This document shows, in pieces, positions 23,343 to 31,059 of a DNA stretch of 34,129 nucleotides (positions within the stretch are counted from its first letter, which is position 1; each line of letters opens with the position of its first letter). The notes beneath the pieces were generated by a model that saw nothing but the letters and a program-made list of their open reading frames with translations, ran no database searches and was not told the origin of the DNA. The DNA lies in contig JALTMC010000841.1 in NCBI GenBank assembly GCA_027005175.1, positions 1-34,129 on the forward strand, read 5' to 3'. Origin of the DNA: Myxococcales bacterium. Lineage in GTDB: Bacteria > Myxococcota_C > UBA6777. Both the position numbers and the translations under genes were made by a program.

Positions 23343-26201
23343 TTATACTGAGACCGTTTCTGAAAGTAATTGGGATGCGTGTGCGAGAGCCTCGTCGAGC
23401 TTTTCTGGGTTGCGCCCTCCGGCTGTTGCGAGGTTGGGGCGTCCACCGCCACCACCCCCTACCATCTTGGCAAGCGTCCCTACGATGTTGCCCGCCTTGA
23501 CATTGTGTGACTTAATCAGGTCCTTGGATACGGCTGCTGCAAGGTATACTTTTCCGTCTTCAGGGGAGGCACTACCCAACACTGCAACTGTACTCTCTGG
23601 CATCGTGTCACTCAGATCTTGTGCCAGTTGGCGCAGGGTGCCTGAGTCGATACCATCAAAACGACCAACCACAAGCTTGGCTGGTCCAACCTCTTCGGCC
23701 TGCTGGAGTAGCTCTTTGAGCTGAGCTTGTAGTGCTTTTTGACGGACTTGCGACAACTCCTTTTCCAACTGTTTGCTTTGTTGGATGAGTTGAGCGACTT
23801 CCTCTTCAATCGTGCGGTCAGGGTGGCTGTTTATATGGTGTCGGATCTGGTCAAGAGACGCGAGTTCTTGCTGGATAAAGTGGGTTGCATCGTAACCTGT
23901 GATCGCTTCGATTCGACGAACACCACTGGCGACCGCACTCTCTGACATCAGTCGAATTAGACCCAGTTGACCGCTGGCATCAACATGAATTCCACCACAC
24001 AGCTCCATCGAATAATCCGGATCGAAGGTGATGATACGTACCGCTTCACCGTATTTCTCCCCAAACAACGCTGTGGCACCACGTGCTATGGCCTCTTCAA
24101 TGGGCACATCGAGCTCTTCTCGTTTGGCAATATTGGCCTGGATCTGACGGTTGGCGATCGTCTCAATCTCACGTAGCTGTGCAGGAGTGACACGCTCAAA
24201 GTGGCTAAAGTCAAAACGCAATCGGTCTGGTGCAACGAGCGAACCTTGTTGCTGTACATGGGGACCCAAGACCTCACGAAGTGCCGCATGCAGCAGATGT
24301 GTTGCTGTATGATGCTTGGCGATTCGCAAGCGACGGTCAACATCAACCTTTGCTGTGACTGGAGCATCGAGTTCCTTGGGTAGCTTTTCTACGATGTGAA
24401 TGAAGTAGCCATCTTCTTTTAAGGTGTCGAGCACTTGTACGGTTTCGTTGCCAACTTGAAGTATCCCTGTGTCACCTTTTTGTCCGCCACTTTCGGCGTA
24501 GAAGGGGGTCTGCTCCAGAACAATCTGGTGTTGCTTTTGACCTTTTTCTCCTTCGAGTATGCGTGTCGCTTGAATGCGTATATCATTCAAACTGCTCTCC
24601 GTGTATCCACGAAATATCGTTTGTTCACGAGAGTTTGAGAGCCAATTCCAGGTTTCGTTTTGGCTGTGGTCTACTTTGAAGGAAGCAGCAGAACGCGCCC
24701 GCTCTTTTTGCTTCTTCATCTCATTTTCAAACTCTACGTCATCCATACTGAGATTGTACTCCCGACACATCACTTCGGTCAGATCAGAGGGAAAGCCAAA
24801 GGTGTCGTGGAGCAAAAAGACCACGTTTCCTGAAAGTTTCCCTTTTTGAGCGGTTTGTACAAAAGAAGAGAGCATCTCCTCTTTGGATATGTCGCGAAAG
24901 GCTTTGCCCAACAAGTCGATGGTTTGGTGATCTTCCGAGAGTTCTTTTTTGATGCTTTTGACTGTGGCATCATCCGCTTGGCTGAGTCTCTCTACGTAAG
25001 GGATGACTTGTCCAAAAAGCTGTAAACCCGAAGCCAGGGTTTGTAGGAAACTCTTTTCTTCCGACTCTACGATCTTTTCGATGGAGCGTTGGTATTTGAG
25101 CAATTCAGGAAAATGCTCTCCCATCTTTGTACAGAGTACGTCAACCAACTCATACAAGAAGGGTTTGCGCAGCTCCAAAAACTGATAACCATATCGAACA
25201 GCACGTCGCAAGATCCGACGAATGACGTAGCCTCGACCCGTGTTGCTAGGGGCAGCGTTGTCTGCTGTCGCAAAAGCGATGGTTCGAATATGGTCAGCGA
25301 TCACGCGCATTGCGATGCGAATCTGCTCGCGTTCTTTTTCGTTGTCGGTCTCGATATCTTCATAGCCCCTCACATGGTTGAGAGGGGATAGGTCCGCCGT
25401 TTTTTGCAAGATCGGAGCAAACAGGTCTGTGTCGTAGGTGCTGCTGACACCTTGTATCACAGCGGTGATACGCTCAAAACCCATCCCTGTATCAACGTGC
25501 TTTGCTGCAAGGGGCCTTAAGGAGCCATCTGCTTGTGCGTTGTATTGGATAAACACGAGATTCCATACTTCGATGACTTCGGGATGATCGGCGTTCACGA
25601 TCTCTTTGCCTGGGATCTTGGCTCGTTCTTCGTCGCTGCGCAAGTCCACATGGATCTCTGTGCATGGCCCACAGGGTCCCGTCTCTCCCATCATCCAAAA
25701 GTTATCTTTGGAGCCACAATACAGGATGTGGTCAGGATGGAGCGTCGTTTCTTGTTGCCAGAGTTGGGCCGATTCCTTATCAGGATCCAGCCCTCGCTCT
25801 TTGTCTCCTTCATGTACTGTGGCATACAGCCTGTCGGGATCAAGACCCCACTGATCGACCAACAACTCCCAGGCCCAACAGATCGCTTCTTTCTTAAAGT
25901 AATCTCCAAAGCTCCAGTTTCCCAACATTTCAAACAAGGTGTGGTGGTAGGTGTCATGGCCTACCTCATCAAGGTCGTTGTGTTTGCCCGAAACACGCAA
26001 ACATTTTTGGGTATCGGCCGCACGATTGTAACTGCGCTGACCTGTGCCCAAAAACATATCTTTGAACTGGTTCATCCCCGCATTGGTAAACAACAATGTG
26101 GGATCTCCCATCGGAACCAAAGAAGCACTTGGCACTACGGTGTGCCCGCGCTCCGCAAAGAAATCAAGGAACTCTTGTCGAATCTGTGTGGAAGTTTTCA
26201 C
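23343..26201 (-). CDS. alaS: Alanyl-tRNA synthetase
   Basis: AlaRS charges tRNA-Ala and edits mischarged Ser and Gly. From GTG 26201 the protein has 952 residues. The class II core includes FTNAGMNQFKDMFLG and TRGYVIRRILRRAVRYGY (the latter reading NTGRGYVIRRILRRAVRYGY here). The editing domain shows HTATHLLHAALREVLG and the zinc motif CGGIHV. The C-Ala domain has GGGGGGRPNLATAGG. Start: GTG 26201 has GGGG seven bases upstream and gives the canonical beginning STQIRQEFLDFFAERGH. Upstream in-frame starts at 26252 and 26285 lack good ribosome sites. About 55 extra residues lie between FLQTLASGLQLF and GNVVFLLHDTFGFP (about 395-452). It heads the alaS-hydrolase-mnmA cluster. Confidence 0.96.
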   Translation of the reverse strand: MKTSTQIRQEFLDFFAERGHTVVPSASLVPMGDPTLLFTNAGMNQFKDMFLGTGQRSYNRAADTQKCLRVSGKHNDLDEVGHDTYHHTLFEMLGNWSFGDYFKKEAICWAWELLVDQWGLDPDRLYATVHEGDKERGLDPDKESAQLWQQETTLHPDHILYCGSKDNFWMMGETGPCGPCTEIHVDLRSDEERAKIPGKEIVNADHPEVIEVWNLVFIQYNAQADGSLRPLAAKHVDTGMGFERITAVIQGVSSTYDTDLFAPILQKTADLSPLNHVRGYEDIETDNEKEREQIRIAMRVIADHIRTIAFATADNAAPSNTGRGYVIRRILRRAVRYGYQFLELRKPFLYELVDVLCTKMGEHFPELLKYQRSIEKIVESEEKSFLQTLASGLQLFGQVIPYVERLSQADDATVKSIKKELSEDHQTIDLLGKAFRDISKEEMLSSFVQTAQKGKLSGNVVFLLHDTFGFPSDLTEVMCREYNLSMDDVEFENEMKKQKERARSAASFKVDHSQNETWNWLSNSREQTIFRGYTESSLNDIRIQATRILEGEKGQKQHQIVLEQTPFYAESGGQKGDTGILQVGNETVQVLDTLKEDGYFIHIVEKLPKELDAPVTAKVDVDRRLRIAKHHTATHLLHAALREVLGPHVQQQGSLVAPDRLRFDFSHFERVTPAQLREIETIANRQIQANIAKREELDVPIEEAIARGATALFGEKYGEAVRIITFDPDYSMELCGGIHVDASGQLGLIRLMSESAVASGVRRIEAITGYDATHFIQQELASLDQIRHHINSHPDRTIEEEVAQLIQQSKQLEKELSQVRQKALQAQLKELLQQAEEVGPAKLVVGRFDGIDSGTLRQLAQDLSDTMPESTVAVLGSASPEDGKVYLAAAVSKDLIKSHNVKAGNIVGTLAKMVGGGGGGRPNLATAGGRNPEKLDEALAHASQLLSETVSV

Positions 26202-26351
26202 CGGTTTTCCCCATTGAGAAACAGATTGAATGAAGTGGGATTGACCCGTCATCTTTTGCGAGACTTTTCTCGGATTTGGAAGCAAAACAGCAATACCAAG
26301 AGAAAGTCTCTTCTTGTCATGACTGTGAGATCACGCTGCGGGTTTGTTTGA

Positions 26352-26900
26352 TTAGGGTCGGGAAGCAGGGCGAGCTGCAGGTGCTTTGTGCCGTGCTGGG
26401 GGTTGTGCCGGTGCTGCTTTGCGTTTGGCTGGAAAGAGCTTGGGGGAGCCCGCCTTGATAAAGGGCAGGACTCCAGTCCTCTTTTTCTTGGGATTGGTAC
26501 AGTGTAACCCTGTCCCCTTCACTTCACAGCGAATCGTCTGAGAGAACGTAGCTCTCTTTTTTGCAGTGACCTTGGTTGTGATGGTGATGACCTTGCCTTT
26601 TTGGCTCCACTTTCCTGCGCCTCTGTGCTGCTTGCTGTGCCCCATCACTTTCATCTCCGAGAGAGTGCTGGCTTTTCCTCCCTTTTTCAACATCAGCTTC
26701 ATCTGGAGGCTGGCAAACATCTTTTGGGCCATATGGACGAAAGCCTTTCGAGCGGCTGGAATCTTAGCCAACCGGACTTTCATTTGTTGGCCCAACGTTT
26801 CTTTGTCCAGCGTATAGGTTCCTTCCACACCAGCCCAGGCCGGTTGAGACAACACACAGATACACAACACCAGCCCTAGAGAAGAAAGATCAAAACGCAT
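26352..26900 (-). CDS. Small secreted protein with Pro/Ala-rich tail, unknown function
   Basis: This 182-residue protein has a clear signal peptide (LGLVLCICVLSQPAWA, cleavage expected after A23). The mature part begins GVEGTYTLDKETLG, is rich in Lys and Met, and ends in a low-complexity tail (PAQPPARHKAPAARPASRP). A GGGAG ribosome site lies six bases before the ATG. The 'G-T-Y-x-L-D' opening recalls small beta-barrel or lipocalin-like periplasmic proteins, but I cannot assign a family. It lies 150 bases upstream of alaS on the same strand; the gap shows no other gene. Confidence 0.78.
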   Translation of the reverse strand: MRFDLSSLGLVLCICVLSQPAWAGVEGTYTLDKETLGQQMKVRLAKIPAARKAFVHMAQKMFASLQMKLMLKKGGKASTLSEMKVMGHSKQHRGAGKWSQKGKVITITTKVTAKKRATFSQTIRCEVKGTGLHCTNPKKKRTGVLPFIKAGSPKLFPAKRKAAPAQPPARHKAPAARPASRP

Positions 26901-27012
26901 GTGGAACTCCCATATATTAAAGACGTAATTTATTACGAACTTCCCCTACAAAATCGGGAACGGAGAGTACTCGAAGGAGTGCCTTGAGTCAACCCACTTC
27001 CGTCTCAAAAAT

Positions 27013-27348
27013 TTACTCTTCCCTCACCGTGGACTGGCACCTCCTGAAACTGTCATCCCTTTCTCTCTCCTCGCCGTGTTTCTTCCGGCGTTTACGAATG
27101 AACAGAACGATAGTGATGAGAGTAAAGGTCCATGCCATGACGCGAGGGAACCAAAAGACAGGGACCTCTCTGTAACTCCATTGAGGTAGCCACAAGCGTA
27201 TCGAAAATGAGCAAACCAGCAGTAAAAAGGTGCAAGATACAATGACGTAGTAGCCCTCTCTGCGCTTGTAGGCAAGCCGGACAAAGATAACAACGTGAAC
27301 TATGAAAACTACCAAAAGTGAAGCGGTTAACCATTGAGACATAATCAC
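27013..27348 (-). CDS. Small membrane protein, unknown function
   Basis: This 111-residue protein has three predicted membrane helices (LTASLLVVFIVHVVIFV, YYVIVSCTFLLLVCSF, VMAWTFTLITIVLFI) and a highly basic then charged C-terminus (RKRRKKHGEERERDD). The ATG at 27342 (MSQWLTASL) is a likelier start than the in-frame GTG at 27348, but neither has a strong ribosome site. It is divergent from the Rpn-like gene, sharing a 350-base upstream region with it. I know no family for it. The hydrophobic pattern supports a real gene over chance. Confidence 0.6.
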   Translation of the reverse strand: MIMSQWLTASLLVVFIVHVVIFVRLAYKRREGYYVIVSCTFLLLVCSFSIRLWLPQWSYREVPVFWFPRVMAWTFTLITIVLFIRKRRKKHGEERERDDSFRRCQSTVREE

Positions 27349-27447
27349 AAGTATCCATGGGAATTAGAGGGCTTCTTGTAAAGGCCACTTGCTGAAAAAG
27401 GAAAGAAAAAGCTCCACAAATGAGACACGACATGCTTTTCATGCAGG

Positions 27448-27486
27448 TGTCCAGATTTCGGACAGCAGTGGTCCAGAATCTGGACA
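27448..27486. promoter_or_regulatory. Twin palindromes, possible tandem operator
   Basis: TGTCCAGATTTCGGACA (27448-27464) and GGTCCAGAATCTGGACA (27470-27486) are related dyads; the core of the second, GTCCAGA-A-TCTGGAC, is perfect. Their centres are 22 bp apart, about two helical turns. They lie in the divergent gap between the small membrane protein and the Rpn-like gene (27349-27700), where nothing else stands out. The layout is that of a dimer pair binding one DNA face. No regulator is identified. Confidence 0.5.
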
Positions 27487-27700
27487 CTGTACCCACTTTG
27501 AAAAGATTACTTCAGGGCTCCATTCTTAGAATCCGTAGTCTCCTGTCCGTGATTTATGAATTTATTCCTCCCTGGCACACATGTTGCTGCTCTGTGCAGA
27601 ATGATTCGTAGAGTCCTTTTCTCCGAATATTCTGTACTGTTCCTCTTCTTACGATGACCTCATTCTACGACAGTCTCATCAAACAAATAGGAATGTAACG

Positions 27701-28705
27701 ATGTCCACTCCCTTGATGGCTCCTCGTATTGATTTTGTGTTTAAAGCCTTGTTTGGAGCAGAGCAGAACAAAGACTTATTACTTAATTTGCTCAATGCTA
27801 TTTTGTCCCGAAAAGAGGGCGAGTTGATGGAAAAAGTAGTGATTCTCAACCCAGACCAGATGAAAGCACTTCGTTACGATAAGCCCATCAAACTGGATGT
27901 CCAGGCACGCGATGAACAAGGACGTTGGTATGATATCGAAATGCAGTGTGAAAACCAGCCTGCTTTTGTTGAAAGAATCCTGTACTATTGGGCAAGAACC
28001 TTTGGCTGGCAATTGGAGGAAGGTCAGGGCTATCATGAGCTTCACCCTGTTATTTCAATTGTTTTCATGAATTTCACCTTGCTTAAAGGTGAGCCTAGGT
28101 ATCATACTTTTTACAAGTGGAGAGAAGTTGAGTCTGGAGATATCTTGTCTGAGGTTGCTCAGATTCACTTGTTTGAGTTGCCAAAGTTTAAGGCTGAAGT
28201 AAACTCTCCAGAATCTCTCGATAACCTGGAACAATGGATTTGGTTTCTAAAGGAGGGCGAAAAGATGGAGCAAGATACTATGGAACGATGGGGGCCTGAG
28301 CTGATTGAAGCCTACCAAACTTTGAAAAAACTAAGTCGTGACCCCGAGCGGTGGTTGGAGTATGAAGCACGCCTCAAGTTTTTTAAAGATCAAATCTCCA
28401 TGCAGCATGCACACTACATTGAAGGACGGGAAGAAGGACGGGAAGAAGGACGGGAAGAAGGACGGGAAGAAGGACGGGAAGAAGGACGGGAAGAAGGTGA
28501 ACAGCTCTTGGAAGGAGGTCTCCAACAGGCTATTCGCACGATTGCGAAACAACGTTTTCCGCGTATGCGCTCCACAACCCTTGCGCTTGTTGAAAGCCTC
28601 TCTGTTCCACAACTCCAAAAGCTACTCTCACAGATGTTGGAATTTGAAAGCTCCAGAGAGTTTCGCACTGTGATCAAACGGCTTCTTGAAGTTGAGAAGA
28701 AATAA
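27701..28705 (+). CDS. Rpn-family PD-(D/E)XK nuclease / putative transposase
   Basis: Rpn (recombination-promoting nuclease) proteins are PD-(D/E)XK nucleases, often listed as putative transposases; E. coli members cut DNA and raise recombination. The 334-residue protein starts with the family signature PRIDFVFKALFG (D11). The catalytic pattern is D66 in KLDVQARD and E80-M-Q82 in YDIEMQ, with Q in place of the lysine, as usual in this group. FERILYYWARTF-like residues (FVERILYYWARTFGWQL) and HPVISIVFMNF follow. Residues 242-265 are six copies of G-R-E-E, a charged helix encoded by a 12-bp tandem repeat. AGGA lies eight bases before the ATG. The gene is probably a single mobile-type unit. Confidence 0.9.
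   Translation: MSTPLMAPRIDFVFKALFGAEQNKDLLLNLLNAILSRKEGELMEKVVILNPDQMKALRYDKPIKLDVQARDEQGRWYDIEMQCENQPAFVERILYYWARTFGWQLEEGQGYHELHPVISIVFMNFTLLKGEPRYHTFYKWREVESGDILSEVAQIHLFELPKFKAEVNSPESLDNLEQWIWFLKEGEKMEQDTMERWGPELIEAYQTLKKLSRDPERWLEYEARLKFFKDQISMQHAHYIEGREEGREEGREEGREEGREEGREEGEQLLEGGLQQAIRTIAKQRFPRMRSTTLALVESLSVPQLQKLLSQMLEFESSREFRTVIKRLLEVEKK
28424..28495 (+). repeat. 12-bp coding tandem repeat, six copies
   Basis: Six consecutive copies of GGACGGGAAGAA encode G-R-E-E six times inside the Rpn-like gene. Because the unit is a multiple of three, gain or loss of copies would keep the frame. Copies are identical, suggesting recent expansion. Confidence 0.92.
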
Positions 28706-28866
28706 CATCTTGAGAAGAGAGAATATCTCCAACCCTTTGTGGTCATGTACTTTCCATTCTCAAAAATACTACCTCAACCATTGAGGTTGGGGTGGCTTCT
28801 CCGAAGAGCCACTTTGTCCCTCAAATGACATGTTTTCCTCCTCTCTAACATAGATATTGCAGTGTT

Positions 28867-30999
28867 ATGTTGAGCGTGAGAACATGGCAGCATCAGGCCA
28901 TTATGACAAGGATTCATCGTATGAGTGTTCCATCGGCAGAGCGTTTGCATAAACTTCTTCATGAGAAGTTTGGTTTTTCTTCGTTTCGGGAGGGGCAGGA
29001 GGAGGCGATTCAGGCTCTCTTCGAACACCGACGGCTCCTTTGTATTCAGCCCACAGGTTACGGGAAGTCCCTCATCTATCAACTGGCGTCTGTGTTGCTG
29101 GAAGGAGTGACTCTTGTTCTTTCGCCGCTCCTGGCCCTGGTCCGCGATCAGGTTGGACACTTGCGGGAGCGATTTGATATCCCTGCAGCCAGCATCAACA
29201 CCGACCAAAGCACAGAGGAAAATGAAGCGGCCCGTCGGGATGCTCTTTCTGGACATCTGCGCATCTTATTTATCGCTCCTGAACAGCTCGACAATCTCGA
29301 AACGTTGGAGTTTCTTTCGAAGCTTCCAGTAAACCTTTTGGTGGTGGACGAAGCTCATTGTATTTCTACATGGGGGCATGATTTCAGACCCAGTTATCGG
29401 CAAATCATTAAAACGGTGCGAGATTTTGAAAAACGAAATCCCAACTTACATATCTTAGGACTTACAGCAACCGCCGACGTGCGTACAGAGGAGGATATCG
29501 CTCAACAGTTAGAATCGGAGTCGAAGAGAAGGATCAAGGTTCTCAGAGCTTCGATGGATCGAAGTAATATTACGTTATCGATACGACCCGTTCAGGATCT
29601 TAGTGAGAAGCTGGAGCTTCTTGCTGAAATCCTACCTCGGTGGGAAGGTAGCGGTATCTTATACTGTTCCACCCGGGAAAATACGGAGATTGTAGCCGAG
29701 TACTTGAGCAAACAAGGACTGGATGTGGTTTCCTATCATGCAGGGTATGACCCCGCTCGGAAACGCACTCTTCAGAAAGACTTTATTCAAGGAAATTACA
29801 AGGCCATTGCCGCAACCAATGCTTTGGGAATGGGGATCGACAAACCTGATGTACGTTTCATTGTACATGTCGATATACCGGGTTCAATCACAGCTTATTA
29901 TCAGGAGGTTGGGCGTGCGGGGCGCGATGGAAAGCCTGCTGTGGGCGTACTCTTTTTTGATCGCAAGGATAGCCGAATTCAGCGTCACTTTATTCGTTCC
30001 GCTCAGCCGAGTCGAGAGGACTTTGAGAATGTCCTTTCCCATATGACACTTGATGAAAAAGGTGCCGGGCCGAACCAAAACACCATCAAGGTACGTTCAG
30101 GCCTTCACCCCACAAAGGTCAATGTCATTCTGGCTGAATTAATGGAGCAGGGCCTTGTCGAAAAGAAGTTAAAAAGTCGTCGTCAGGTGTATGAACGAAC
30201 AGGTCATACATCGATGGTGGATCTCTCCCGGTACGAGCATCAACTCAGGATACGCACCAAGGAGCTTGAGGCGATGTTGCGGTATGGTGACGGTAAGGAA
30301 GCATGCTTGATGCATGCCCTTCGGCTTGCCTTGGGTGATGAGGAAAGTCAACCCTGTGGGCGTTGTAGCCTCTGTGTCCCTCCCGTGGATGACTGGAAGC
30401 TCGTTGACAGAGGTGCGCGAAGCTGGCTGTATGAACGCTCTGTTCCCATCCTTGCTTCGTCACGACCACTGATGTCAAAGGGACTTGCTCTACTCAATAG
30501 CGAGCAAAGATCCCCGATGTTTGTGCAGTTTATGCGACAAAGAGCATCAGCAGTCACCGTGATATCTCCGGAGCTGCAAGCTCTGTTGTGTGACAAGCTC
30601 ACTCTCTTGCGAAAGGAATATGACGTTGTCGCTGTTGCAACATTGCCTTCCCGAACATGGACTCAACAGGAGTTTACAGCTACATTGGTTGCTCGTGAAT
30701 TGGGTGTTCCTTTTCTTTCCGATCTCTTGGTCTGGACAAGAGTACCTGAAAAACGACAGGGTGAGCTTCTTAACAACGACCAGCGTCGGGCGAATGTAAA
30801 GGGCAAAATGGGGGTGGGTGGAAGTCGATTGCCCCGAGATGTCGGTGCTCTTTTACTCTTGGATGATTACGTGGGCTCCGTCAACTCGATGAAAGAGGCT
30901 GTCAGAGCACTTCGAAAACAAGGCGGCTTTAAAGGCGATATTGTGCCACTCACCATCGCTCGTGTCCGTTGGAAGTTGGGTGCTTCAGGGATGTTATAG
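28867..30999 (+). CDS. RecQ-family DNA helicase fused to a phosphoribosyltransferase-like domain
   Basis: RecQ helicases unwind DNA 3' to 5' in recombination and repair. The 710-residue protein (counting from 28867) has motif 0/I (FREGQEEAI, then QPTGYGKS with K67), a DEAH box (161-164, VVDEAHCISTWGHDFRPSY), motif III (GLTATA), and motif VI (YYQEVGRAGRDG). The RecQ zinc site is C480, C497, C500 and C503. No HRDC domain follows. Instead, residues about 560-710 look like a ComF/PRTase-type fold, with LLLLDDYVGSVNSMKEAVRA (DD at 666-667) in the place of the PRPP-binding loop, though the usual T-T-G is replaced. The start is uncertain: ATG 28903 (AGG five bases upstream) or 28921 are as likely as 28867. 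Confidence 0.92.
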   Translation: MLSVRTWQHQAIMTRIHRMSVPSAERLHKLLHEKFGFSSFREGQEEAIQALFEHRRLLCIQPTGYGKSLIYQLASVLLEGVTLVLSPLLALVRDQVGHLRERFDIPAASINTDQSTEENEAARRDALSGHLRILFIAPEQLDNLETLEFLSKLPVNLLVVDEAHCISTWGHDFRPSYRQIIKTVRDFEKRNPNLHILGLTATADVRTEEDIAQQLESESKRRIKVLRASMDRSNITLSIRPVQDLSEKLELLAEILPRWEGSGILYCSTRENTEIVAEYLSKQGLDVVSYHAGYDPARKRTLQKDFIQGNYKAIAATNALGMGIDKPDVRFIVHVDIPGSITAYYQEVGRAGRDGKPAVGVLFFDRKDSRIQRHFIRSAQPSREDFENVLSHMTLDEKGAGPNQNTIKVRSGLHPTKVNVILAELMEQGLVEKKLKSRRQVYERTGHTSMVDLSRYEHQLRIRTKELEAMLRYGDGKEACLMHALRLALGDEESQPCGRCSLCVPPVDDWKLVDRGARSWLYERSVPILASSRPLMSKGLALLNSEQRSPMFVQFMRQRASAVTVISPELQALLCDKLTLLRKEYDVVAVATLPSRTWTQQEFTATLVARELGVPFLSDLLVWTRVPEKRQGELLNNDQRRANVKGKMGVGGSRLPRDVGALLLLDDYVGSVNSMKEAVRALRKQGGFKGDIVPLTIARVRWKLGASGML

Positions 31000-31018
31000 T
31001 GTGTTCTGTGTTTTGTGT

Positions 31019-31034
31019 TGTTCCCATTGGAACA
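31019..31034. promoter_or_regulatory. Short perfect dyad upstream of nadB
   Basis: TGTTCC-CATT-GGAACA is a 6-base perfect inverted repeat, 26 bases before the nadB ATG at 31060, within the 60-base gap after recQ. It could be an operator for an NAD-biosynthesis regulator, but it is short and could be chance. Confidence 0.25.
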
Positions 31035-31059
31035 CTCTTTTCTGTGCTAGGGAATGGGT

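Noticed and set aside
25533-26351. 272-codon plus-strand frame antisense to alaS
   Set aside because: alaS is firmly identified on the other strand; the antisense product has no recognisable motif.
28774-29256. 160-codon minus-strand frame overlapping the start of recQ
   Set aside because: It runs antisense through the RecQ motor domain and has no signature of its own.
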